A stretch of 64,000 bases of DNA, from assembly GCF_008033385.1 (NCBI RefSeq), contig NZ_VOGY01000004.1:310001-374000 (forward strand), read 5' to 3'. The DNA is from Algibacter pacificus. Lineage in GTDB: Bacteria > Bacteroidota > Bacteroidia > Flavobacteriales > Flavobacteriaceae. Within the stretch, counting starts at the first letter, position 1, and each line of letters starts with the position of its first letter. Positions 8,437 through 17,400 of the stretch are shown here, one piece after another. The position numbers and the translations under genes were made by a program. The notes under the pieces were generated by a model. That model saw only the letters and a list, made by a program, of their open reading frames with translations, was not told where the DNA came from and did not search any database.

Positions 8437-10836
8437 ATGAGTAAAACCCCATGTTTTCACTGCGGTCTAGACGCATCTGAGGCTAATATTACGTATGATA
8501 ATAAATCGTTCTGCTGCAATGGTTGCAAAACTGTATACGAAATATTTTCTACAAACGATTTAACGTGTTACTACGATTTACAAGCCTCTGCCGGCGCTAA
8601 ACCTAGCGATATTGAAGGTAAATACAACTTTCTAGACAATCCTAAAATTGTTGAAAGCATCTTAGATTTTAATGATGAAAAAACGCAAATAGCAACCTTA
8701 TTTATTCCGCATATTCACTGTAGTTCTTGTATTTGGATTCTTGAAAATTTAAATAAATTAAATCCATCTATAAGTTCTTCTATTGTAAACTTCGGAAAAA
8801 AAACCGTACGAGTTACCTACAATAGCGAAACTATTTCTTTAAAACAATTAGTTAAACTTTTAAGCAGTATTGGATACGAACCATTTATAAGTTTAGACGA
8901 TTATAGTGTTGGGAAAAAGAATGTAGATCGCTCTCTAATTTACAAATTAGGCGTTGCTGGTTTTGCCTTTGGAAATGTGATGTTTTTATCCTTTCCGGAG
9001 TATTTCCAAGTTACCGGCTTTTGGATTGAAACCTACGCTCCACTTTTCAGATGGCTTATGTTTAGCTTTTCTCTTCCTGTTGTTTTTTACTCGGGACAAG
9101 ATTATTTAATATCCGCCTATAAAGGTTTACGCTCTAAAATTTTAAATATCGATGTTCCAATATCTTTAGGTATACTTGTTTTATTTGTAAGAAGTACTGC
9201 GGAAATTATCCTAAATCTTGGCACTGGTTTTTTCGATAGCTTAACGGGTCTAATCTTTTTTCTTTTACTTGGGAAATTTTTTCAGCAAAAAACATACAAT
9301 TACTTATCTTTTGAACGTGATTACAAATCGTATTTCCCTATAGGAATAACCAAATTACACCCCGATGGAACGGAAGAATCTGTTCAAATTTACGATATTG
9401 AAAAAGGCGATCGATTATTAATAAGAAATGAAGAATTAATACCTGTGGACTCTATTCTAATAAAAGGAAAAGCAAGAATAGACTACAGCTTTGTAACTGG
9501 TGAAGCCGAAGCTGTTTACAAACAATCTGGCGATAAGCTATTTGCCGGAGGAAAACAGTTAAAAGGAAGTATTGAAGTCGATGTTTTAAAAACTGTAGAA
9601 CAAAGTTATTTAACCCAGCTATGGAGCAACGATGTGTTTAATAAAAACAAAGAAGATCGTTTTACAACGCTTACCAATGCCATAAGTAAAAAATTTACCA
9701 TTGCGGTTTTAAGCATTGCTTTTCTAGCAACAGCGTATTGGCTATTTGTCGATTCATCAAAAGCATTAAATGTTTTTACAGCCGTTTTGATTATAGCTTG
9801 CCCTTGCGCCATTGCTCTGGCTGCGCCTTTTACTTTCGGTAATCTACTACGTATTTTTGGTAAATTAAAATTCTACGCAAAAAACGCATCAGTTATCGAG
9901 CAGCTAGCAGCTATTAACACCATTATTTTCGATAAAACAGGAACCATTACAGCCAATAAAGAAACCGCTATTACCTATGAAGGTTCTAACCTTTCCTCCG
10001 ATCAAGAGATTCTACTTAAAAGCACCTTACGAAATTCAAATCATCCTTTAAGTAGATCTTTATACAACCTTTTAAATAAACATGATATTGCCACTTTAGA
10101 TAACTACGAAGAACATACAGGTAAAGGAATTGAAGCCAAACGTAACCAAAATACCATAAAAATTGGCTCTGCTCCTTTTGTTGGCTACACCGCCGAAACG
10201 TCCACTTTAAACACCGCCGTTTACGTAAGCACCAATAGTGAATATAAAGGGCGATTTACTTTTTCTAATAAATACAGAAAAGGCTTGTCTAAACTATTTA
10301 ATAAATTAAAAAAACATTTTGATTTAGTTATTCTTTCTGGGGATAACGCTGGAGAAACAGAAAACTTAACCAAGTTATTGCCAGCAAAAACAAAGCTACT
10401 ATTTAACCAGAAACCAGAAGATAAACTAGAATATATAAAACACCACCAACAATCGGGAGCCAAAGTACTAATGATTGGTGATGGGCTTAATGATGCTGGC
10501 GCTTTAGCACAAAGTGATGTTGGTATTGCTATTTCCGAAAACGTCAACATATTTTCTCCAGCATGCGATGCTATTCTCGATGCGTCAAAATTCAATCATT
10601 TATACGATTTTATTAAAGCTTCAAAATCAGCCATAAAAATTATTAGATATAGTTTTTTATTATCCTTAATATATAACAGCATAGGATTATATTTTGCTGT
10701 TACAGGACAACTAGCCCCCGTAATAGCCGCTATATTAATGCCTTTAAGTTCTATTAGTATCGTACTATTTACTACGGTTAGCACTAATTTTGTAGGTAGA
10801 AAATTAAAAAAACAAAAAAAGTATTCATTGCAATAA
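8437..10836 (+). CDS. ccoI: P1B-type copper-transporting ATPase for cbb3 oxidase assembly
   Basis: 799 residues. The N-terminus carries a Cys-rich metal-binding segment (CFHCG then CCNGC, residues 6-30), followed by an HMA-like domain with HCSSC near residue 93, membrane helices, the ion-channel motif CPCAIA, the phosphorylation motif DKTGTIT and the hinge GDGLNDAGAL. The Cys-rich N-terminal extension is typical of the CcoI/FixI/CtpA group, which exports copper for insertion into cytochrome cbb3. It stands directly upstream of ccoS-ccoNO with its own FNR-type promoter. The copper assignment rests on CPC and the operon context. Confidence 0.93.
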   Translation: MSKTPCFHCGLDASEANITYDNKSFCCNGCKTVYEIFSTNDLTCYYDLQASAGAKPSDIEGKYNFLDNPKIVESILDFNDEKTQIATLFIPHIHCSSCIWILENLNKLNPSISSSIVNFGKKTVRVTYNSETISLKQLVKLLSSIGYEPFISLDDYSVGKKNVDRSLIYKLGVAGFAFGNVMFLSFPEYFQVTGFWIETYAPLFRWLMFSFSLPVVFYSGQDYLISAYKGLRSKILNIDVPISLGILVLFVRSTAEIILNLGTGFFDSLTGLIFFLLLGKFFQQKTYNYLSFERDYKSYFPIGITKLHPDGTEESVQIYDIEKGDRLLIRNEELIPVDSILIKGKARIDYSFVTGEAEAVYKQSGDKLFAGGKQLKGSIEVDVLKTVEQSYLTQLWSNDVFNKNKEDRFTTLTNAISKKFTIAVLSIAFLATAYWLFVDSSKALNVFTAVLIIACPCAIALAAPFTFGNLLRIFGKLKFYAKNASVIEQLAAINTIIFDKTGTITANKETAITYEGSNLSSDQEILLKSTLRNSNHPLSRSLYNLLNKHDIATLDNYEEHTGKGIEAKRNQNTIKIGSAPFVGYTAETSTLNTAVYVSTNSEYKGRFTFSNKYRKGLSKLFNKLKKHFDLVILSGDNAGETENLTKLLPAKTKLLFNQKPEDKLEYIKHHQQSGAKVLMIGDGLNDAGALAQSDVGIAISENVNIFSPACDAILDASKFNHLYDFIKASKSAIKIIRYSFLLSLIYNSIGLYFAVTGQLAPVIAAILMPLSSISIVLFTTVSTNFVGRKLKKQKKYSLQ

Positions 10837-10893
10837 AGTTATAAAAAAAACCTTGTTTTTAATAAATAAAAATTGACTTAAAATCTAAAAAAC

Positions 10894-10937
10894 ATGACGT
10901 TTGTCATGTTTTAGCCAAAAGCTTAAAAGTATTTTTG
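10894..10937 (+). promoter_or_regulatory. FNR-type site plus -7 element of ccoS-ccoNOQP
   Basis: ATGACGTTTGTCAT (10894-10907) sits inside a longer palindrome ACATGACGTTTGTCATGT. After exactly 22 nt comes TATTTTTG (10930-10937), a perfect TAnnTTTG. The ccoS start is 21 nt after the box. This is the strongest-looking of the five sites. Confidence 0.85.
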
Positions 10938-10958
10938 GCGCGTAACTTCAATTAAGGT

Positions 10959-11144
10959 ATGAGTGTTATATATATTTTACTAACTATTAGCATTATTGTT
11001 GCTATTGGTTTTTTTGTGGCGTTTATCGTTGCTGTTAGAAAAGGGCAGTTCGATGATAGCTACACGCCATCGGTTCGTGTTCTTTTTGAAGATGAACTAA
11101 TAAAAGAAAAAACTAAAAAAACAATTTTAACTAAAAAAGATTAA
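10959..11144 (+). CDS. ccoS: cbb3 oxidase maturation protein CcoS
   Basis: A 61-residue protein with one N-terminal membrane helix (IYILLTISIIVAIGFFVAFI) followed by RKGQFDD and a polar tail, the standard CcoS pattern. CcoS is needed for cofactor loading of the cbb3 oxidase together with the CcoI copper pump. It is the first gene of the structural operon and ends 10 bp before ccoNO. The tail is slightly longer and more lysine-rich than average. Confidence 0.93.
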   Translation: MSVIYILLTISIIVAIGFFVAFIVAVRKGQFDDSYTPSVRVLFEDELIKEKTKKTILTKKD

Positions 11145-11154
11145 TATTTAATTT

Positions 11155-13347
11155 ATGGAAATGCAACAATTTAAGTACGATAATAAAATCGTAACAAAAT
11201 TTATTTACGCCACTATTGTTTTTGGGGTTGTAGGTATGTCTGTAGGGTTACTACTTGCTTTTATGTTTTTATTCCCCAATTTAACCGATGGTATTCCTTG
11301 GTTAAGTTTTGGTCGTTTAAGACCATTACACACCAATGCTGTTATCTTTGCTTTTGTTGGTAACGCCATGTTTGCTGGTATTTATTACTCGCTACAACGG
11401 TTATTAAAAGCTAGAATGGCGAGCGACCTTTTAAGTAATATTAACTTTTGGGGTTGGCAGCTTATTATTGTTGCGGCTGCTATTACATTACCTTTAGGTT
11501 ATACTTCTACTAAAGAATATGCTGAACTAGAATGGCCAATAGATATTGCTATTACTATTGTTTGGGTTGTTTTTGGTATTAACATGATTTGGACGATATT
11601 AAAACGTAGACAACGTCATTTATATGTTGCTATCTGGTTTTACTTAGCCACATTTGTTACTGTTGCAGTTCTCCATATATTTAACAATTTAGAATTACCT
11701 GTAAGTGCTTTTAAAAGTTACTCTGTTTACGCTGGTGTTCAAGATGCACTTGTACAATGGTGGTATGGGCATAATGCTGTAGCCTTCTTTTTAACTACGC
11801 CCTACTTAGGACTTATGTATTACTTTGTTCCTAAAGCTGCAAACCGACCTGTATATTCTTACAGATTATCTATTGTACACTTTTGGTCTCTTATATTTAT
11901 TTATATCTGGGCAGGACCTCACCACTTGCTATATACCGCTTTACCAGAATGGGCACAAGCTTTAGGTACCACATTCTCAATCATGTTATTAATGCCATCT
12001 TGGGGAGGTATGATTAATGGTTTACTAACCCTTCGTGGTGCTTGGGATAAAGTTCGTATCGATCCTGTTTTAAAATTCATGGTTGTTGCTATTACAGGTT
12101 ATGGTATGGCAACCTTTGAAGGTCCAATGCTTTCTCTAAAAAGTGTAAACGCCGTAGCGCATTTTACCGATTGGATTATTGCACACGTACACGTTGGTGC
12201 TCTAGCTTGGAATGGATTCTTAGCTTTCGGTATGATTTACTATTTAGTGCCTCGTTTATTTAAAACAAAAATGTTCTCTTTAGGCTTAATGAACGCACAC
12301 TTCTGGATAGGAACTTTAGGCATCATTATGTATGCATTACCTTTATATGTTGCCGGATTTACACAATATTCTATGTGGCAACAATTTAACCCAGACGGCA
12401 CCTTAGTTTATGGAAATTTCTTAGAAACAGTTACAGAAATTATGCCTATGTACACAATGCGCGCAATTGGTGGTAGTTTATATATATCTGGTTTATTTAT
12501 CCTTGTTTACAATGTTATCATGACTATAAAACAAGGTAGTAAAGTAGAGGACGAATTAGCCGAAGCACCTGCACTTGAACGCGTTTCTAAAAGACGTACA
12601 GCAAACGAAGGGTGGCACACTTGGTTAGAGCGTAAACCTATTCAATTAACTATTTTAGCCACTATTGCTATTTTAATAGGAGGCATTGTTCAAATAGTTC
12701 CAACTATCATGGTAAAATCTAATATACCAACAATATCAAGTGTAAAACCCTATACACCATTAGAATTAGAAGGTCGAGATATTTACATCCGTGAAGGCTG
12801 TGTAAGTTGTCACACACAAATGGTTCGTCCATTTAGACATGAAGTTGAACGTTATGGCGAATACTCGAAAGCTGGAGAATTTGTTTACGACCATCCATTC
12901 CTTTGGGGTTCTAAACGTACAGGACCAGATTTACATAGAGTTGGTGCAAAATACTCCGACAACTGGCACTTTAACCATATGTATGATCCGCAAAGTACCT
13001 CATCGGGTTCAATTATGCCAAGATACCCATGGTTAATAACAGGTAAAAGTAGTGAGCTAGACAAATCTTTAACCGAAACAAAAATGGAAGCTATGGTTAC
13101 TTTAGGCGTTCCATATACGGAAGAAGATATTGCAAAAGCGCAAGAAAACATGCTAAAACAAGGTACCCAAATAGAAGAAAATTTACACCAAGATCCCGAT
13201 TTTGCAAAAACCTATGAAGCTGATAAAAAATATGCAGCTGAAAACGGTTTACCTTTTATAGAAATGAAAAACAGAGAGATTGTTGCCCTTATTGCATATT
13301 TACAGCGTTTAGGAACCGATATCCATGTTAAACCAGAACAAAAATAA
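11155..13347 (+). CDS. ccoNO: Cytochrome cbb3 oxidase subunits I and II fused (CcoN-CcoO)
   Basis: 730 residues. The first about 490 are CcoN: twelve predicted helices with haem/copper ligands in RPLHTNAV, WWYGHNAVAFF, GPHHLLYTALPEW and AHVHVGALAWNG. After a linker and one further helix follows CcoO with a single haem-c motif GCVSCHTQMVRPF and a likely Met ligand in GSIMPRYPW. In proteobacteria CcoN and CcoO are separate proteins; the fusion is the usual arrangement in Bacteroidota. This is the catalytic core of a high-affinity terminal oxidase of the inner membrane. It is cotranscribed with ccoS, ccoQ and ccoP. Confidence 0.97.
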   Translation: MEMQQFKYDNKIVTKFIYATIVFGVVGMSVGLLLAFMFLFPNLTDGIPWLSFGRLRPLHTNAVIFAFVGNAMFAGIYYSLQRLLKARMASDLLSNINFWGWQLIIVAAAITLPLGYTSTKEYAELEWPIDIAITIVWVVFGINMIWTILKRRQRHLYVAIWFYLATFVTVAVLHIFNNLELPVSAFKSYSVYAGVQDALVQWWYGHNAVAFFLTTPYLGLMYYFVPKAANRPVYSYRLSIVHFWSLIFIYIWAGPHHLLYTALPEWAQALGTTFSIMLLMPSWGGMINGLLTLRGAWDKVRIDPVLKFMVVAITGYGMATFEGPMLSLKSVNAVAHFTDWIIAHVHVGALAWNGFLAFGMIYYLVPRLFKTKMFSLGLMNAHFWIGTLGIIMYALPLYVAGFTQYSMWQQFNPDGTLVYGNFLETVTEIMPMYTMRAIGGSLYISGLFILVYNVIMTIKQGSKVEDELAEAPALERVSKRRTANEGWHTWLERKPIQLTILATIAILIGGIVQIVPTIMVKSNIPTISSVKPYTPLELEGRDIYIREGCVSCHTQMVRPFRHEVERYGEYSKAGEFVYDHPFLWGSKRTGPDLHRVGAKYSDNWHFNHMYDPQSTSSGSIMPRYPWLITGKSSELDKSLTETKMEAMVTLGVPYTEEDIAKAQENMLKQGTQIEENLHQDPDFAKTYEADKKYAAENGLPFIEMKNREIVALIAYLQRLGTDIHVKPEQK

Positions 13348-13368
13348 TAACAACAATATAAAAAAGTC

Positions 13369-13554
13369 ATGCTGAAATTTATAAAATACCACATGGAAAG
13401 TATTGACGGTATAGAAATATACCCAATAATATCTCTAGTTATATTCTTTACTTTTTTTGTGCTACTTTTTTGGTGGGTTATCACTGCAAAAAAAGACTAT
13501 ATTAAAAACGTAAGCAATCTACCTTTAGAAACTGAAAACGACGATACATTATGA
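13369..13554 (+). CDS. ccoQ: cbb3 oxidase small subunit CcoQ-like
   Basis: 61 residues with one strong membrane helix (ISLVIFFTFFVLLFWWVIT) and a charged C-terminal tail. Position between ccoNO and ccoP identifies it as CcoQ/FixQ, a stabilising subunit of the oxidase. An in-frame ATG at residue 9 (MESIDGIEIYP) is an alternative start. Its stop overlaps the ccoP start (ATGA), so the two are translationally coupled. Confidence 0.88.
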   Translation: MLKFIKYHMESIDGIEIYPIISLVIFFTFFVLLFWWVITAKKDYIKNVSNLPLETENDDTL

Positions 13555-14459
13555 GAAAACTAATTCCATCTTGGATACGAATTCCCGTAGCCTTTTTAAT
13601 CATCATGGCTATAACAGAATACTTTGTAGATTCTGGTGAAAAACCAGCTTTTATGGTATATACAGCCGTTCAATTATTTTTAATTTTAGTGCTTTTAATT
13701 TTAATAGCTATTGAAGCCGTTCTTGGCGCTTTAGAAACTATCATGCTTCAAAAATTAGATGAAGAAGCTAAAGCTCGTTTCTTAGCCGAACAAGAATTGG
13801 GTTATAAATTCACTTGGATAAAAGAAACCTACACCAAATTATTAGGCCAAAAACCTATTGAACAGGAAAGCGAAATAATTTTAGATCATAATTATGATGG
13901 CATAAAAGAGCTAGATAATAATTTACCACCATGGTGGGTATACGCCTTTTACATCTCTATTGTGTTCGCCGCTGTATATCTCTTAAAATATCAAGTATTT
14001 AACGGCCCCACCCAACTAGATGAATTAGAAACAGAAATAGCTGAAGCTAAAATAGCAATTGAAGAATACAAAAAAACAGCTAAAGATTTAGTAGATTTTA
14101 ATACCGTTACCCTATTAACCGATGCCGGCGATTTAAAAGCAGGTAAAACCATTTTTGAAACCAATTGCGTGGCCTGTCACATGGCAGATGGTGGCGGTGG
14201 AATTGGCCCTAACCTAACAGATAAATACTGGATTTTAGGCGGAGATATAAAACATGTGTTTAAAACTGTATCTGAAGGTGGACGCTCTGGAAAAGGAATG
14301 ATAGCTTGGAAAGCCCAACTCAAACCAGCTCAAATAGCACAAGTATCTAGTTATGTATTAAGCTTACAAGGCACTACACCAGCAAACCCGAAAGAACCAC
14401 AAGGTGATCTTTGGGAAGCAGAAGCTTCAGAAACTTCGGAAACGGCCCAAGTAAACTAA
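13551..14459 (+). CDS. ccoP: cbb3 oxidase subunit III CcoP, mono-haem form
   Basis: 302 residues: two N-terminal membrane helices, a Lys/Glu-rich segment, the conserved NNLPPWWVYAFYISIVFA helix typical of CcoP, then a single cytochrome c domain with NCVACHMADGGGGIGPNLTDKYW and Met ligand in GKGMIAW. Canonical CcoP has two CxxCH sites; only one is present here, as I recall for other Bacteroidota. It has two extra N-terminal helices compared with the single anchor of proteobacterial CcoP. It feeds electrons to CcoO/CcoN. Confidence 0.94.
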   Translation: MRKLIPSWIRIPVAFLIIMAITEYFVDSGEKPAFMVYTAVQLFLILVLLILIAIEAVLGALETIMLQKLDEEAKARFLAEQELGYKFTWIKETYTKLLGQKPIEQESEIILDHNYDGIKELDNNLPPWWVYAFYISIVFAAVYLLKYQVFNGPTQLDELETEIAEAKIAIEEYKKTAKDLVDFNTVTLLTDAGDLKAGKTIFETNCVACHMADGGGGIGPNLTDKYWILGGDIKHVFKTVSEGGRSGKGMIAWKAQLKPAQIAQVSSYVLSLQGTTPANPKEPQGDLWEAEASETSETAQVN

Positions 14460-14485
14460 AATTACAATAAAACTCACACATTCAA

Positions 14486-14567
14486 GACCTACAAAGTTTT
14501 ATTAACCTTATAGGTTTTACAATAACATTTTAAATAAACCTACAAGATTTTTTAAACCTCGCAGGTT
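14486..14567. repeat. Two tandem 31-bp imperfect palindromes
   Basis: Between ccoP and ccoG lie two related 31-bp units, 14486-14516 and 14537-14567, that start RACCTACAA and end AGGTT. They match at 23 of 31 positions by hand alignment, and each is itself an imperfect palindrome. This looks like a dispersed intergenic palindromic repeat of the kind frequent in flavobacterial genomes. The structure may slow exonucleases or modulate expression between ccoP and ccoG; that is inference. Confidence 0.65.
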
Positions 14568-14582
14568 ATAAATAAAAAAATT

Positions 14583-16007
14583 GTGGAAACACCAGAAAAC
14601 GAAGCATTTAGAGACTCCATTGGAACTGTTACAAAAGACGGTAAACGCGCTTGGGTTTTTCCTAAAAAACCCAGTGGTGTATTTTATAAATATCGTAAAT
14701 ATGTAAGTTACGGATTACTCGCCTTTTTACTATTAGCGCCATTTATAAAAATTAAGGGCAACCAGTTTCTAATGTTCAATGTACTAGAACGTCGTTTTAA
14801 TATTTTTGGTTTTCCGTTTTGGCCACAAGATTTTCATTTGTTTGTAATATCGATGATTATTGGTGTTGTATTCGTGGCTCTTTTTACCGTTGCATTTGGA
14901 CGTATTTTCTGCGGATGGATTTGTCCGCAAACCATTTTTATGGAAATGGTTTTTAGACGTATTGAATATTGGATTGAAGGCGACCGAGGTAAACAAATGC
15001 GTTTAGCAAAAATGCCTTGGAATGCTGAAAAAATAAGAAAGAAAACATTAAAAACTCTTATTTTCACCCTTATTTCCTTTATAATAGCGAATGTGTTTTT
15101 GGCTTATTTAATAGGAAGCGATACGTTGATAACTTATATAACAGATGGGCCTGCAGCTCATTTAAGTACGTTAATATCCTTAACCATATTTACAGCAGTT
15201 TTCTACTTTATTTTTGCTTGGTTTAGAGAGCAGGTTTGTATTATAGCTTGTCCTTACGGAAGATTACAAGGTGTACTTTTAGACACAAAAACCATTGTTG
15301 TGGCCTACGACCATAAACGTGGAGAGGCTGAAAATGGCAGGAAAAAATTCAGAAAAAATGAAGATCGCCAAGCTCTAGGACATGGCGATTGTATAGACTG
15401 TATGCAATGTGTAAACGTTTGTCCGACTGGTATAGATATTAGAAATGGTACGCAATTAGAATGTGTAAATTGTACAGCTTGTATTGATGAGTGCGATAAT
15501 ATTATGGAAAGTATTAACCTTCCTAAAGGATTAATTCGTTACGCGAGTGAGGAAAATATTGAGAAGAAAACGCCTTTTAAACTTACCGCCCGAATGAAGG
15601 GGTATACGGCAGTATTGGCTATTTTAATAGGACTACTAACGGGTATGTTATTTTTAAGAAATGATGTAGAAGCTACTATTTTAAGGTTGCCAGGTCAACT
15701 TTATGAACATAAAGATAATAACATTATTAGTAACGTGTTTACCTATAAATTGGTTAACAAAACAACAGAAGATATTAACGATGTTAGTTTTAAACTGATG
15801 TCTCACAAAGGAGAATTGAAATTAGTGGCAACGCATGATCATTTTGTGGTACCAAGACAGGAAATTGCAAAGGGTACCTTATTTGTAGAAATAAATAACT
15901 CGGCTTTAACTGGTGATAGAAATAAAATTAGAATTGGGGTTTACTCTGGCGATAAATTAATTGAAACGACAACGGCTAACTTTTTAGGGCCACGAAGTTT
16001 TAAATAA
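14583..16007 (+). CDS. ccoG: cbb3 oxidase accessory ferredoxin-like protein CcoG (FixG/RdxA)
   Basis: 474 residues with membrane helices near 40-60, 85-110, 160-180, 195-215 and 340-360, the redox motif FCGWICPQTIFMEMVFR, and two [4Fe-4S] sites CIDCMQCVNVCPTG and CVNCTACIDECD. A C-terminal Ig-like domain follows. CcoG reduces copper for cbb3 assembly in other bacteria. The start is a GTG; the first in-frame ATG is far too deep. It follows ccoP after 123 bp that contain palindromic repeats. Confidence 0.93.
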   Translation: METPENEAFRDSIGTVTKDGKRAWVFPKKPSGVFYKYRKYVSYGLLAFLLLAPFIKIKGNQFLMFNVLERRFNIFGFPFWPQDFHLFVISMIIGVVFVALFTVAFGRIFCGWICPQTIFMEMVFRRIEYWIEGDRGKQMRLAKMPWNAEKIRKKTLKTLIFTLISFIIANVFLAYLIGSDTLITYITDGPAAHLSTLISLTIFTAVFYFIFAWFREQVCIIACPYGRLQGVLLDTKTIVVAYDHKRGEAENGRKKFRKNEDRQALGHGDCIDCMQCVNVCPTGIDIRNGTQLECVNCTACIDECDNIMESINLPKGLIRYASEENIEKKTPFKLTARMKGYTAVLAILIGLLTGMLFLRNDVEATILRLPGQLYEHKDNNIISNVFTYKLVNKTTEDINDVSFKLMSHKGELKLVATHDHFVVPRQEIAKGTLFVEINNSALTGDRNKIRIGVYSGDKLIETTTANFLGPRSFK

Positions 16008-16031
16008 AGTAATAACTATATTATTGAACAA

Positions 16032-16133
16032 GGTCTTGGCTGGTGCGTGCATTAGGGATTGAACGGCCTGTTTGAGCTCCCCGACCAAAGGAAGGGAGCG
16101 AGTAGTGAAAGCCCGACCCGTAGGGTAATGACC
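16032..16133 (+). other. GC-rich structured intergenic element, possible RNA
   Basis: A 102-bp island of about 58% GC (hand count) in an otherwise AT-rich genome, placed between ccoG and fixH with no ORF. Nested complementarity: GGTC (16032-16035) with GACC (16130-16133), ATTA (16051-16054) with TAAT (16126-16129), GGG (16055-16057) with CCC (16117-16119), GGC (16065-16067) with GCC (16111-16113), and the hairpin GCTCCC (16076-16081) with GGGAGC (16094-16099). It reads like a compact folded RNA or a mobile palindromic element. Strand is assumed from the operon direction. I recall similar GC-rich elements in other flavobacterial genomes but cannot verify this. Confidence 0.5.
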
Positions 16134-16208
16134 AAAAGAAGTAGGCTTTAAAATAGTCTACCGTTTGCAATCTTCGAGATTGTGTAAAATGAATAAAAAA
16201 AATGTGTT

Positions 16209-16658
16209 ATGAAATTTAATTGGGGAACAGGAATTGTTTTGGCATTTATTGCTTTTATTGCCTTTATTATGTACTTTGTTATTACAATGTTTTCTAGTGA
16301 TAGGTTTAAAAACGACTTAGTTACAGAGGATTATTATGGCGAAGAATTGCTGTACCAAAAGGATATTAACAAGCTTAAAACTGCTGATAAACTAGCTGAA
16401 AATGTTTCTTATTTACGTACCAATGCGGGATTAAAAATTGTTTTCCCAAAGGGTATTGATTATACAAAAATTACAGGAAAAATGTTCCTATATAGACCAT
16501 CTAACAAACAACTAGACTTTGAAACTTCTTTAAGTTCATTGTCTGATTCCTATTTGCTCATACCTGACAAACGTTTGGTAGATGGTCGTTGGAACATTAA
16601 AATAGATTGGCAATATAAGGGAAATTCTTATTTATTTAAAGAATCTATACTTTATTAA
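16209..16658 (+). CDS. fixH: FixH family protein
   Basis: 149 residues: one N-terminal membrane helix (GIVLAFIAFIAFIMYFVIT), the conserved DLVTEDYYGEELLYQKDI segment of the FixH family, then a beta-rich periplasmic domain. FixH/CcoH is an assembly factor of the cbb3 oxidase. It lies between ccoG and the SafE-like gene, one base before the latter, in the same direction, so it belongs to the cco gene set. Confidence 0.9.
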   Translation: MKFNWGTGIVLAFIAFIAFIMYFVITMFSSDRFKNDLVTEDYYGEELLYQKDINKLKTADKLAENVSYLRTNAGLKIVFPKGIDYTKITGKMFLYRPSNKQLDFETSLSSLSDSYLLIPDKRLVDGRWNIKIDWQYKGNSYLFKESILY

Positions 16659-16659
16659 C

Positions 16660-17361
16660 ATGCTTTTTTCTGCATTTATACTTGGTTTGTTAGGTAGTTT
16701 TCACTGTGTGGGCATGTGTGGCCCTATTGCTTTTATGCTCCCTGTGGATCGAAATAATGCGCTAAAAAAAGGACTACAAATTACTGTTTACCACTTTGGA
16801 AGATTGCTTGCTTACAGTATTATTGGGTTGGTTTTTGGATTAATTGGTAAGAGTTTATACTTGTTTGGTTTCCAACAGCAACTCTCTATTTTTATTGGAA
16901 TATTAATGATTTTGGTGGTTTTAATTCCGCAGAAAATATTTAATAAATATAATTTCTCGAAATCTATATACCGCCTTATTTCGAAAGTTAAATCGGCTCT
17001 AGGTTCTGCTATGAAGAAAAAAACCATGGATACCTTTTTAACCATTGGTTTTTTAAATGGTTTTTTACCTTGTGGTTTAGTTTATATGGCTGTTTTTGCT
17101 GCTATTGCAAGCGGAAATGCTTTAAATGGTAGTTTGTATATGGCTGTTTTTGGTTTGGGGACTATACCCTTAATGACAACTGCTATTTATTTTTCGCAGT
17201 TTTTAAAAGGAGCTGCCCGACAAAAAATACAGAAAATAATTCCTATTTTTATTATAGTTATTGGAGCACTTTTTATTCTTCGAGGTTTAGGATTAGGCAT
17301 TCCGTACATATCACCCGCACCTGTTTACGATGCCGTTTCGGCTGGCATGGAATGTCACTAA
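16660..17361 (+). CDS. SafE/TauE-type (DsbD_2-like) membrane protein of the cbb3 cluster
   Basis: 233 residues with about six membrane helices. The first helix contains GSFHCVGMCGP, and a second conserved segment reads GFLNGFLPCGLVYMA; this Cys pair pattern marks the sulfite exporter TauE/SafE or DsbD_2 family often found next to ccoG-fixH. A role in metal or thiol transfer for oxidase assembly is inferred from context; it is not a demonstrated sulfite exporter. Starts one base after the fixH stop. Confidence 0.85.
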   Translation: MLFSAFILGLLGSFHCVGMCGPIAFMLPVDRNNALKKGLQITVYHFGRLLAYSIIGLVFGLIGKSLYLFGFQQQLSIFIGILMILVVLIPQKIFNKYNFSKSIYRLISKVKSALGSAMKKKTMDTFLTIGFLNGFLPCGLVYMAVFAAIASGNALNGSLYMAVFGLGTIPLMTTAIYFSQFLKGAARQKIQKIIPIFIIVIGALFILRGLGLGIPYISPAPVYDAVSAGMECH

Positions 17362-17400
17362 AATTTATATTTACTAAAAAAACAATCTCTGTTTAAAAAT

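Noticed and set aside
10221-10595. 124-codon open frame on the minus strand opposite ccoI
   Set aside because: Covers the conserved GDGLNDAGAL region of the ATPase on the other strand; composition artefact.
14486-14567. CRISPR-like repeat pair
   Set aside because: Only two imperfect copies with a 20-bp AT-rich spacer, each palindromic, no cas genes in the window.
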